Origin: Jackrogersella multiformis
Taxonomy: Eukaryota; Ascomycota; Sordariomycetes; Xylariales; Hypoxylaceae
NCBI GenBank assembly: GCA_902806575.1
Contig: CADCXD010000007.1
Location: 1,054,001 to 1,118,000, forward strand
Direction of reading: 5' to 3'
Length of the DNA: 64,000 bases
Under the pieces are notes generated by a model, which was not told where the DNA came from, made no database searches, and saw nothing but the letters and a program-made list of their open reading frames with translations. This document shows positions 11,367 through 21,861 of this stretch, piece by piece (position 1 is the stretch's first letter; each line of letters starts with the position of its first letter). A program made the position numbers and the translations under genes.

Positions 11367-12974
11367 ATGATGGGTAGCGAAAAGCCGCAAAATTACAACC
11401 AAAGGACTGTAGGCGCCCTTAAGCGACTCACGTGGACACCGCCATGGGTTAAATGGAATCCGGATGAGAACCACGACCTTAGCTGGGGGATGAACATTCT
11501 CTTCGGGCTGGTGAGTTATATTCTTGTCACTTAAACCTTGAGAGGACCAGGTTAAGATCTCTCGACTATATTGCGTAGCCTAGGCCAGTGCTGACTCCTA
11601 CCAGTCTGCCTCCTTCAGTGTCGCCAATCTGTACTATACCCATCCTATCTTGAATATCCTTGCAGATGACTTCGGTGTCTCAGATCAACGTTCTTCGTTG
11701 GTGCCGACCCTCACACAAGCCGGATATGCTGTTGGGCTTCTTCTCATTGTCCCGGTTGGAGATATCGTTCGACGACGGCCGATGATTCTTACCCTGATAT
11801 TCGTGACCGCTCTAATAGTAAGCATGGGACTGTATATCAACGGAACTCGTCTGACGCTTTCTAGTGGCTTGGATGTACCCTTACGCAATCTTTTTCTGCT
11901 TTTCTTGGGCTCTCCTTCTTGGTCGGTCTCTTGACCGTAACCCCGCAACTCATGTTTCCGCTGGCAGTGCAATATGCGCCGCAGCGGCATCGGGCAACCA
12001 TGATATCTATCGTAATGTCTGGTCTTGTATTCGGGGTCCTAGTAGCACGCCTTCTTAGCGGAATTGTCACCCAATACACGTCGTGGAGAAACGTCTATTG
12101 GACTTCTTTCGGTCTTCAGATGCTTGTTTGGGTCTTCCTCTTTTTCACCATGCCCGATTATCCTGTCTTGAGCCCTGGCACATCTTATCCAAGAATTCTC
12201 TTGAAGATTGTCATGCTCCCCCTCCGTAATCCCGAACTTACTCAGAACTCGCTCATAGCTTTCTTGACGATGGGCATGTTCACATCCTTCTGGACAACCC
12301 TGACGTTCCAGCTAGCCGACGTCTTTCACCTGTCCACTTTGGCCATTGGCCTATTCGCGCTTATAGGAATCTCGCCGGTGTTTCTTAACCCGGTCATCTC
12401 CCGCCTGCTGATAGCACGTATACACCCTCATGGTTCGCTTATCATTGCGCATCTGGTGACCATCGCTGCAATTTGCATTGGCACATTCGTTGGGACATTT
12501 TCGCTCGCGGGTCCCGTCATCTGGGCATTCTTCGGAGATCTGGGAATGAATACGATTATTGTTGCAAATCGTGTAGCTATAGCCCACGTCGACTCTACGG
12601 CGCAGAACGCGGTGAATTCCGTATATATGGTTCACACGTTCTGCGGCCAGCTCTTCGGCACGGCTGTCGGAAATGCGCTGTATGCCGAGGGAGGCTGGAC
12701 ATACTCAGGTGCATTTAATATCGCGCAGGTAATAGCGGGATTGCTGGTTCTTCTCATGAGAGGCCCGCATGAGGAACACTGGCTAGGTTGGCGAGGTGGA
12801 TGGAACCTTAGGAAACCTAGAACAGATGAAAACGCGCAATCTTCTAGACCGCAAGCCGATATCGAGGCGGCCAGTGAGGATACAACTACGGAAATACCTG
12901 CAGAGGATGATAGTCCTAAGGAGAAGCTAGAGCATCGTGATCAAAAAAGAGAGGGGTCGGTACATATTCGATAG
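11367..12974 (+). CDS. MFS transporter (12-TM, DHA-type)
   Basis: Three exons: 11367-11510, 11605-11817 and 11865-12974; 488 aa. Introns are 94 bp (GTGAGT..ACCAG) and 47 bp (GTAAGC..CTGAC..TCTAG). Splicing joins NILFGL to SASFSVANLYYTHPILN, then ALI to WLGCTLTQSFSAFLG, restoring TM1 and the loop to TM3-4. The MFS A-motif is seen as GDIVRRRPM after TM2, and LLSGIVTQYTSWRNVYW fits the TM5-6 region. The class resembles fungal MFS proteins with the opening SxANLYYxxPILNxLA. Substrate is unknown. The C-terminal 60 residues are hydrophilic and acidic. The start is the first of two adjacent ATGs (11367, 11370) that begin the hydrophilic N-terminus. No partner gene adjoins it. Confidence 0.88.
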
Positions 12975-14200
12975 AAAACTTGATGTATATTAGTGATTTA
13001 ATGCTATTTTTTGTTCATGACCAGTAACTACTCTTCTCCATGATGCTCATATTGCACTTGTGTAGAATTAAAGGCATCGCGTATAATTATTACGGTAGGG
13101 GGAATGAATCATTAAGGCGTATCGACTTTTACACGATGGTTTTTGGATAAAAAGGGGGTAACCTAGAAAGCTCCACCTTTTATATCTTTACCTGTCCTCC
13201 TATTTCACTTTTCGTTAGGGACGATTTAAGCCATGACAATGCTATTTAGGTAGGTAATTAAGAGGGGGCATGCGATTAAGAGATCAATTGAAAATCGTAA
13301 AGTTGGAAAGTACCTAGGTAGGTAACTAATAATACTAGACGCCCAAAAGGTTTAGGTTAACCTAATAAGGTTTTGTCTTCAAGTCACACGTCAGTGAAGT
13401 GACAAAGTTCCACAGATGCGTTTTACATCCATCGGATTTCAGCGCTATGCTATATTCGCTTGTAATTTCATCTTTGGGGCAGCTAAAATTTAAGTTACGT
13501 CAAAAAGCCATATGGAAACTTACTTTGGTGTTTCTTGGAGTTGCTTGCTTAAACGGAAATTGTTAACATCGCTCATAAGCTTATTGCCATAGCATTGTTA
13601 GAGTTTAAGCACTTAGAAACAAGGTTATAGATACCTAGGTAGGTACCTACACTAGTCTTCGAAGGCGTGGTAAATGGATGTGAATACATAATAAAGAGAC
13701 AAAGCTTACCTAGAAGTAATATACCAACTATCACTTAAGGGTATGAAAAATATTGCATGTCGCCATTAAAACTGTTAAGACATAAGTACTAAATTAAGGC
13801 GTGTCTCATCATTCACGAAATAGCCTTACTTAGGTATCTATTACATCTTTCTACCTGCCCAGTACCTAGGTAGGTACTTAGCCCTACAAATTTAGGAGCA
13901 GACTTGGATTGGAAAGGATATTGGATTTTTATTTGATGCGAGTTCCCACAAAAACTTCATCGATAGAGAAATACCTGATAAAAACTAGAATGTATTTTCA
14001 TTGTTTTCTATTTACATGAATAATTTTGGCGTTGTTGTCACATACCTAGGTTTAAATATATCTGCTCTGCCTAGGTAGGTTAAGTCTACCTCATCGTTCG
14101 CGGGGGAATAAACAGATACCTTTTGGCTGTCACTTGAAGAACTATCAATCATGTTCCTTGTAATCTTCACTCGTTTGTGATGCCCTTTCCTTTGAAAGCT
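12975..14200. other. Intergenic region rich in CCTAGGTA words
   Basis: No gene supported. Perfect CCTAGGTA words occur at 13313-13320, 13634-13641, 13865-13872 and 14045-14052, several with GGTA extensions on both sides. The rest is AT-rich unique-looking sequence. Confidence 0.5.
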
Positions 14201-14219
14201 GCTCATCAATCGAAACTGT

Positions 14220-15802
14220 TTAGCCTAAACCCTCATGGGCATAACATGTCTTCGCCAACCAGATACGGTTAGGGTTTTGGAACAACTCAATGAAGACCCC
14301 TTGTGGAGTTGAATTATCCCGAGCCCTGGGTATGGCACGAGAAGCGAATTGGCGAGAGCACCTAAAATATTTCAAAAGTGTGGTCTCAAAGATCCATACT
14401 CCTATTCGAAATATTGCCATCAAGAGTCGCCTTCATCAAAACCAGTGGAGTGCTGTCGACTCTTTAGAGATTACCCCTGACCACATGATCTGCTGCCAAT
14501 GCCTAGTCTCTTCTAAGAGACTAGTAGTATTGAGTAGCTCATCTGATGGATCTGGAGCATCTGGTTGATGCCTTGATGCCTGAATGGTGGCAAACGTCGG
14601 AGCAACCTTAGGAGCTACCGAAGCCGTTGAAAGCAAATCATTAAAACGACGACATCTCCTTTTCAAAGTCGAGCCATTTCGTTCTTTGCGTATTGATTGT
14701 GGGATCATATATTGCGCAGAACCCCGTCTTTGCTGTCAGTCTGCGATTCGCATTTCTTTTCAGGAGGATATGAAATGTCCTTCACGCCCAGATACTTCTC
14801 TGGTTTCTTATTAACAATTGCCTGTTGCCGTAAGAGCGAGTGCTTGTAATGCTCCAATGGTGGCATGGCGGATGGTCATTTTGGGAGTTAGGCAAGGAAG
14901 GCAGTCCTGTCTTATGCAACGGGGACACTCATTGGAGGCTTGCTTGTCGTCTCGGGTCCTGATTCTATGTTGTATTAGTAATACAGCATACTCAATGGAT
15001 AGGAGTTGATACCAAATGTCTCTTCTCTTGAAACAAATCATAAACTTCGACATACCTAACAAGTCTTCTAACATTAGTTTAGGTACTCAACGGTGATGTG
15101 ATACTTGTTGGGATCTTGAGTTCTTTAGTGAGCCATTGTGATGACTTCACGTAAGTCATCATGTCGCAAAGAATCAAAGACCGCAGCTTGTAATCCCAAG
15201 TAGTTAGTTGGCGGCCCTTATAGGAGACATCTCATTACAACAATGCTAACCTATATTTTTAAGTAGTTGTCTCGTCGGTATCATCAAGCTTTCTAAAGAA
15301 CCTAATAGGCATACATGACACCCATCTTCTAAGGCTTGTGTCCGAGTTCGCAGTATTATTCGATGGAAGCGTGCCGTTGTGTCATTGGCCTGAATCAAAG
15401 TTCTTGACATAGCATTCGTTGGCGAGAAGATACGACTATCTTTCAATTGCATCGACTTTGTCCTCGTCCTAGTGATGGCAATCAAAGAGAGGCTTATAGA
15501 GCTCTTGGACAATGAGGATGTTAGTCAAATACTTAGGCCGATGTTTAAGGCTGGTGTTATGAAGATCGGCTTCGAAATTGAGGAAGCACATCGCGCAAAG
15601 GGGGCACGGTGGATATTCAATGTCGTACTTTAACATCATCATACTCACCAGAAGGCTGAGCCAAACATATCAGGCCAGAGTTGACAGCGGAGTAAGGTGA
15701 TGGACTGTCTGATACGAATGTCATGTTCTTCCTGTCTGGGGCCAATTGGACTTTCGAAGCGAAACAATAACATAGGTACTGAAGAGGGACGTTTATAGTC
15801 AA
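14220..15802 (-). pseudogene. Decayed minus-strand gene relic, family unknown
   Basis: On the minus strand, one frame from about 15640 down to 15260 reads as protein-like sequence interrupted by three stops. It begins with a Cys-rich phrase (YPPCPLCAMCFLNFEADLH), continues through LTNILIVQELYKPLFDCHH, then stop, a short piece, stop, SYLLANECYVKNFDSG, stop, and RRWVSCMPIRFFRKLDD. The stops are TAG, TAG and TGA, each one C-to-T step from a sense codon. Upstream, 15802-15617 is open in another frame. Downstream, minus frames at 15074-14811, 14708-14436 and 14423-14220 are open in turn and also look protein-like, with CPRCIRQDCLPC in the first of them. The CxxC motifs suggest a former zinc-binding protein, but I do not recognise the family. 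Low confidence. Confidence 0.3.
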
Positions 15803-15827
15803 TTGTTGGAGGCTTCAGTGGTTTAAA

Positions 15828-15871
15828 CCAGGTACCTACCTATCTACATATGCAGGTAGATAGGTACCTGG
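15828..15871. repeat. Imperfect hairpin in a TACCTAGGTA-dense patch
   Basis: The left arm CCAGGTACCTACCTATCTAC and the right arm GTAGATAGGTACCTGG are reverse complements except for a 4-base GGTA indel, with a short AT-rich loop. The following 90 bases (to about 15960) hold the densest run of CCTAGGTA/GGTACC words in the window. Confidence 0.6.
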
Positions 15872-17186
15872 TAGTTAACTCCTTACCTACCTAGGTACCT
15901 GGTAGGTATGCCTACCTCCTGTATGTACCTGCAGGCCTCGGAACTAACTGTACGTACCTTCCCTGAATCATTGATACTCGGGAAAAGGTCCCCTTGGGGC
16001 TGCTTATCTAACAACCATTGATCTGGAAGAGGGTACACCGGGGTACGCTGTACAGCTTTGGGGACTCTGGGGCTGTTGCTGGGTAACCCCTTTACATCCT
16101 TTTATGGCGCCCCTTTATGTGGGCAACCCGAACCTATCTCCGAGACCAAGCCTAGAGCTAATTGGTCCAAGCCACACGCATACGATGAACTCTACATCTA
16201 CCTACTGTTTGTTAGGTATCTTATTGTTATCCTTGAGGATGTATCGACTGAACTGCTGTCCAGGATTATTGTCACATTTCATATGAAGAGAGATTCATGA
16301 ATACTATCCCGAAAGGTGTTATATCATTGTTTGAAGGATATACGCTGGAGAATGGACCGACCGCTCTAGCTATCGGCAGGACATACTCACCCGCATATGA
16401 TGTTGCCCTCTCCATCTACACTCCTCCCACCTTCACATTAAACAGGGATAGACAGGGATCGAAGGAAACTTTAGACTTCTGCCGGGATGGAGTTGATCTG
16501 GTTCACTAGGGCCTCTCGATTCTTAACATTGAAGTGTGGCTGTATTCTGAGTTCGACTTCCAGCCCCTACTGGCGACGTTAGGAGCATATCCGGAGAAAC
16601 GAGCCCGTGTTGATATTGTGTAAACGCCTTAGTCTCTTCAAGATCGATCTTTTAGACGCTCATAAGGTAGGCAACCTCTAAAACATTAGCTCATATTAGC
16701 TAAGGGGTATTGTTGTTTACTTAGGTATATATAATGTTTACACGGGCCTAGTCACCATGAAAGGTAGTCTTCTCGACGATGTTAACGCCTCTAAAGCAGA
16801 TTATAGGCCATCGGAGATCAAGAGCCCTGTGTTTTAGCTTGACATATTTTCATTCCTTTTTGAAACCTATAAGTAGCCAGAAAACCCCCCCATGACTCTC
16901 GCCCACTCTTCCCATGTTACTCAGACACCTTTACACGATACTTAATACTTTGGTTTACATACCTATATTTAAGAGATAAGAATCCATATACAAGAACTGG
17001 CTACGTCTTATCTACTTAATTGTTCAAATATAAACGGTTGTTATAAACACTATAACCTACCTTATAATCGTTAACAATCATCGACACCTTATAAACCACA
17101 GTTTGTATCAAGACGTGGAGCTTTGGGTACAGGAAAACCGACGTTACTGTGCGAGGTATATATCTACACAACTTGCATTTGCCACG
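15872..17186. other. Intergenic region
   Basis: No supported gene. Short frames at 16058-16300 and 16297-16509 have no recognisable motif and no plausible context. AT-rich leader sequence precedes the gene starting at 17187. Confidence 0.4.
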
Positions 17187-17921
17187 ATGCCAGTTTCACC
17201 ACTATGGGCCCTCGCTCTAGCCGCCGGCATGGTTGACCGACTTGAAATAGAGCCACCCTCTCCTTCAAAAATAAAAGACAATGAACTTGATGCTGCATCG
17301 CATACTGCATCACCGAGTTTAACCTCTGCTGCTCCAGAAGCCCGCTCTTCTTCTATACCCCCTACTCCTCCTGGTTCCCCCTCGTTCCTAAATCAAGTCC
17401 AAAGGTCAATCTTTCCAAGTGGCCCATCTCCGAATGCAGCGAACCCAGACAGACGAGTCCTACCAAATGGCCGACACCCGTTACCTCGAAAACGTGAGCT
17501 ATTGCATGGGCCACGTCTCATCTCTCCACCAAGCAGCAACGAGACATCGTCTTCGTCCCAAACCCAAACCCAAACCCAAACGAAGAGCAAGACAAAAATG
17601 GAGAAAGGCAGAGGAAATCAACTACTAGACAACAATAAAGGACAGAAGGCGACAACCCCTTGCAAGAGTTGCACCAAGTTCCCCGATCGCTGCCGGGTAC
17701 CAATCAACCCCGACAAGTTCGACTCGTTCAAGTGCGGATGCTGCATCGCAAACAAAATGATGTGTAGCTTCAGCTATAAGAATCCCGGCATCTCCTACCC
17801 CGAAGAGATGATGGATAGGATTCGGGAGAAGGAAGAGAAGAAGATTGCGAGTAGGGAGAAGGCCAGGGAGACCATGCGCAAGAAAAGAGAGAATAAGATT
17901 CCTGGCGCAGATTCTAAGTAA
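17187..17921 (+). CDS. Hypothetical protein with C-terminal Zn2Cys6-like cluster
   Basis: Single exon of 244 aa from the ATG opening MPVSPLWALALAAGM; the frame extends upstream to 17103 without a better ATG. Residues 25-150 are Pro/Ser-rich and disordered, with a QTQTQTQT run coded by CCCAAA repeats (about 17557-17580). Residues 159-193 carry cysteines spaced C-x2-C-x6-C-x13-C-x2-C-x6-C, which fits the Zn(II)2Cys6 binuclear cluster of fungal transcription factors. Here the cluster is near the C-terminus and has few basic residues between the first cysteines. A strongly basic/acidic helical tail rich in RE/EK and KK follows (EKEEKKIASREKARE). No fungal transcription-factor middle domain is present, so a short regulator or a non-DNA-binding zinc protein are both possible. 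Confidence 0.68.
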   Translation: MPVSPLWALALAAGMVDRLEIEPPSPSKIKDNELDAASHTASPSLTSAAPEARSSSIPPTPPGSPSFLNQVQRSIFPSGPSPNAANPDRRVLPNGRHPLPRKRELLHGPRLISPPSSNETSSSSQTQTQTQTKSKTKMEKGRGNQLLDNNKGQKATTPCKSCTKFPDRCRVPINPDKFDSFKCGCCIANKMMCSFSYKNPGISYPEEMMDRIREKEEKKIASREKARETMRKKRENKIPGADSK

Positions 17922-18547
17922 TGGGGTGGATTATGGGGTGTAGCAAAGGGACTATGGGGCGACGGTGAATATACGACAAGTGGCTGAAAAAAAGACGAAA
18001 ATGATAAAATAGGCGTTGACGGTTACAGACACGTTAATCGCGAGTATGTATGGTTGGTTTTTAGGGTTGAACTTTACCCCTTATTTGTATTCCGGTCTTC
18101 AGGAACAGCCCCTATTAAGTAGGGCCACCAGCCACCATAGCCACATAGATAGATACCTAGGTATATTTAGATGCACAGTATACGAAGTGCTTATTTAACT
18201 GTACGATCGTTCTCATCGGTATCGTCCGCCGTCCCGTCTCTACTCTTATCTACAACTACCCCCCTACCCGATCCATCTCCGTTAAATGTAAGCGATTACA
18301 TCGCGATATGAAATCAAATTCCATGTACGGATATAGCTAAGTTATGAGATTATAAAGGTATTTACTATTGGTATACTAAAGAAGGTTATGTAATTGAATT
18401 ATCACAACCTGCTGTTCCAATCACATAAGGTTATCATTATACCGAGACGTTACGGCATGGAGATCGTGCCCTCTTATCTATTTGTGCCATTCCCCTCAAT
18501 ATCGTGAATAATCACCGTCTCCGTCTCTATCACCTTTACTTTAAACC
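17922..18547. other. Intergenic region
   Basis: No gene supported; contains one ATACCTAGGTAT word near 18150 and the CT-rich leader of the next gene. Confidence 0.45.
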
Positions 18548-20009
18548 ATGGACCAACGCGCCGCAATTCCAGTTACTCTGCCTAGAGACAATCCCACCCA
18601 GAGCTACTGGCAAACCGAGCCCGACGAGATCGCTGATTTATGCTCGACCAGCTCGTTGCCCGATAAAGCAGACATCGTCATTATTGGAAGCGGCATCACT
18701 GGAGCCGCCATCGCTTTCAACCTGTTGAGCAATGGCGCCCGCAACGTCGTCATGCTAGAAGCCCGGCAAGCGTGCTCGGGCGCAACCGGGAGAAACGGTA
18801 CAGTTCTTCTTGCTGGCTCCAGCCTCCCTTATACCTACCTATAGCGAACTACGGCTTACCATCCATTTGCTAGGCGGGCACACAAAGGCCGCGTCCTACC
18901 GCTCGTTCTTGCACCACGAGAAAGAGTACGGCACCGCCGCGGCTGCGAAGATCGCTCGCCTCGAGCTAGCCAACATCCGCGCCGTGCACGCGTTCGCCAA
19001 GGAGCACGGCATCGAGTGCGATAGCACCCCGTGCGACACCGTGGACGTCGTCTACGACGCGGCGCAGTGGGAGATGGACCGGCGCGCCGTCAAGGCCATG
19101 CGGGACGCGATGCCCGGCGACGACGCCTCGCTGTACGCCCTCCACGGCGCCGAGGACGTGCGGAGCAAGTTCTTCTGCGGCCGCGGCGGGGACGAGGGCG
19201 TGTGCGGCGGCGTGTCGTACGAGGCGGGCAGCCTGAGCGCGTACAAGTTCGGCATCGGCGTGTTGAAGCTGGGCTTGGCGAAGGGGCTTAACCTGCAGAC
19301 GAACACCCCCGCGCTCGATCTGGAGAAGCTCGGGGGTGGCGGCTGGAAGGTAAAGACGTCCCGGGGCTCAATCCAAGCGGCCAAAGTCGTCCTGGCTACT
19401 AATGGGTACACCGCGAGTGTCTGTAAGAAATTCCAAGGGGTCATCGTTCCTCTGCGTGGACATGTCACCGCACAGCGACCTGGCCTCAATATGCCGAAGG
19501 CCGGTTTACCCGGGACGTACACCTTCATCTACGAAGGGGGCTACGACTACATGATCCCGCGACCGAAAGGCTCAAAGTTCGAAGGCGACATCGTGATCGG
19601 CGGGGCCCTTGGCAAGGCCCCGGCGGACGGCCTCGAAGAGTACGGCACGACGGATGACACCGCGTTCAATGATGTGATCCTGAAAGCCCTGACCGACAGC
19701 CTGCCGGAGTACTTCGGTGAAAACTGGGGCGCGGACGACCCGGAGGGACGCATTCGCAAAGCGTGGACCGGCATCATGGGGTTTAGCCCCGACGGCCTCC
19801 CCCTCGTCGGCGAGATGCCAGGCGAGAAGGACCTCTGGGTGTCGAGCAGTTTTCAGGGGCACGGCATGGTTCTCTGCTGGATGTGCGCTCGCGCTCTCGT
19901 GGCCTTGATGCAGGATGGCGACGAAACGGCGCTTAGTTCCTGGTTCCCGGAGGTGTTTAGGATCACCGAGGAGAGATTGCGCTTGACTTTTCGCGGCCGT
20001 CTATCTTAA
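18548..20009 (+). CDS. FAD-dependent oxidoreductase, DAO family
   Basis: Two exons, 18548-18797 and 18874-20009, with a 76-bp intron (GTACAG..TGCTAG); 461 aa. The dinucleotide-binding fold is visible as ADIVIIGSGITGAAIAF (Gly motif at residues 47-52), ending in an acidic VMLEARQ. Splicing recreates the family motif SGATGRNGGHTK, the strongest evidence for the intron. Later landmarks are YEAGSLSAYKFG, KVVLATNGYT, IVPLRGHVTAQRP, and the C-terminal FAD-contacting segment GIMGFSPDGLPLVGEMP followed by SSFQGHGMVLCW. Members oxidise amines or amino acids with FAD; the exact substrate is unknown. Start context is good (ACCATGG). The coding sequence is markedly GC-rich in third positions and intact. 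No predicted targeting signal. Confidence 0.9.
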
Positions 20010-21861
20010 CTCACAGGCAAAATACTTAGGCTAGCAAGGTTCGCGGATTCTGATTACATGACCTTGTCTCTTCACTACCTAGGTAGTCGCGGGATTATGA
20101 TAATAGAAAGCACTAGGGTTGTGTATGAATGTTTACATCGTGGACAATATGTTAGTACATACTAGGTACAGGTAGGCTGGTACGCGCGATCAACCACTCT
20201 TGTACCCCAAATCTCCCCCCTTTCGGTAATAGGCTGGACTTCTAGGTAGCTAAAAGTGTAGGTTAACTCCAATATTTCGGTTACATACGGTTGATCCAAC
20301 CATTCTTGCACAACATTGAATGTGTAAACTTCGAGTTGGAATAGATTCTTGTAATGACAATGCCTTGCATAAAAAATAGTAGGGCGTTATATCCGAGATC
20401 CAATGAGCCTATAACATAGGTAGATTATGACTCTATCGATATACCACCAAGACGTGCATCTAATGCTCTGCTGTGCCTCATATTACGATGACCGAACGGA
20501 AAACCAGTCCATGACATCTTCCGCATTTTCCCGACGGGTCATCTAATGTAGCAGCTTCTGATAATGACGTGTAATATGTGATTCCTTACGACCAAGGGGT
20601 GTAGCGCGGCAATGAGACATACTAAACGGGTACCTACCTATGGACTGGCCTACGAGCGACTTTCGTAATCGACCATCTTGTCGTTTGACAATAGCTTCTA
20701 GTCCTACTAATTAATGTCCGAGGTTACATTTCGATATGAACAGTGCTGCGTTATGACGGGCAGCTTTAGCTATATATGGCAGCATATGAACGATCGTTCT
20801 CGGTTTCGGTCTCGATACACGGTCTGACCGGCACCGAGGCCGAGATTTCGGCTACGCCCGCCTTAGATCGGCCGATTTAGCAACGTACCTAGCAGTCAGG
20901 GGAGATAGGCACTATCCCCACTCGGATTTAATACCTAATGAACGATTGCTCGCTTTGCATGATGGGATGTATCTGCCGAGTTTTAAGGCTGAACTAGAGG
21001 ACTGGTGAGACTTGGTTATCGCGCTAGAGTTGGAAGGATGTATTACCCGTATATGTCTTCTAATCTAAAGGGTGACATAGGTAGGTACCGGTAATGACTC
21101 ATGGAGTATTCGAAGAGAAAGTTTACTAGTCAGAGCTGAGATATCATCCTAGGTACCTCTACCTACGCAATTCCACGTTTCCCACGTGAATACTTGTTTC
21201 CGGTGGTGAATGGAACTTATTTCAATGATGTTGCTGCCTGGAAGATGCATCTTTATCTGATCTGGTTAGTATTGCTATCGTCCGCCCTACAACCAGCGGT
21301 GAAAGGTTTCGCATTCGCGTCTTCGAAACACCTCTAGGCAGCTATCTGGTATATCACAATCATATCTGATGGGTTCGAGTCCATTGCGTTGGCAGAGTCG
21401 GAGATCGGATGGTCGGGGCAAATAATAAATACATATGTCCGAATTTACTTGATGTCTCCTAGCTTAGACCGAACAATGGCTCAACTATGCGCCCGGGCCA
21501 GGACGGCAACTGAGTGAACCGTGGGTGAATCGCGCTTTTCGGAAGGTCAGCATCCATATTAGATGCGACAGGAACGTGTCCTGAGATCCACTGGCCTAGC
21601 TTGCAGAGCTGAGCGATCCTGTGTACCTAGCTGCACTATTCGTATAGGTAGGTGGGCCTGTCAGGGTTTTATTATTATATAATATCAGTTCCCGTCTGCT
21701 CGAAACGCGTTCCTACCATGTAGTCTTAGACGGCACATCTTTCTAGTGCTTTTAACTCCCGGCTCCCTCATTCTACTCAATATACATACGGCTAGAAGAA
21801 GTGCTCTAGGTGAGCAGCTAAGAACAGGCTACTGAGAGCTAGCACCAAACCCACGACCAGA
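20010..21861. other. Long intergenic region
   Basis: No gene found in 1.85 kb. A perfect 12-bp palindrome GAACGATCGTTC lies at 20788-20799, followed by CGGTTTCGGTCTCG-type short repeats up to 20860. CCTAGGTA-like words lie near 20076-20088, 21079-21090 and 21148-21166. This may hold the promoter of the monooxygenase gene at 21862. Confidence 0.45.

Noticed and set aside
17557..17581. CCCAAA repeats as an interstitial telomere-like array
   Set aside because: Short, inside a coding exon, and codes Gln-Thr repeats; fungal telomeres are TTAGGG.
21360..21400. GGGTTCGAGTCC resembling a tRNA B-box
   Set aside because: No fitting A-box, anticodon arm or acceptor stem could be built around it.
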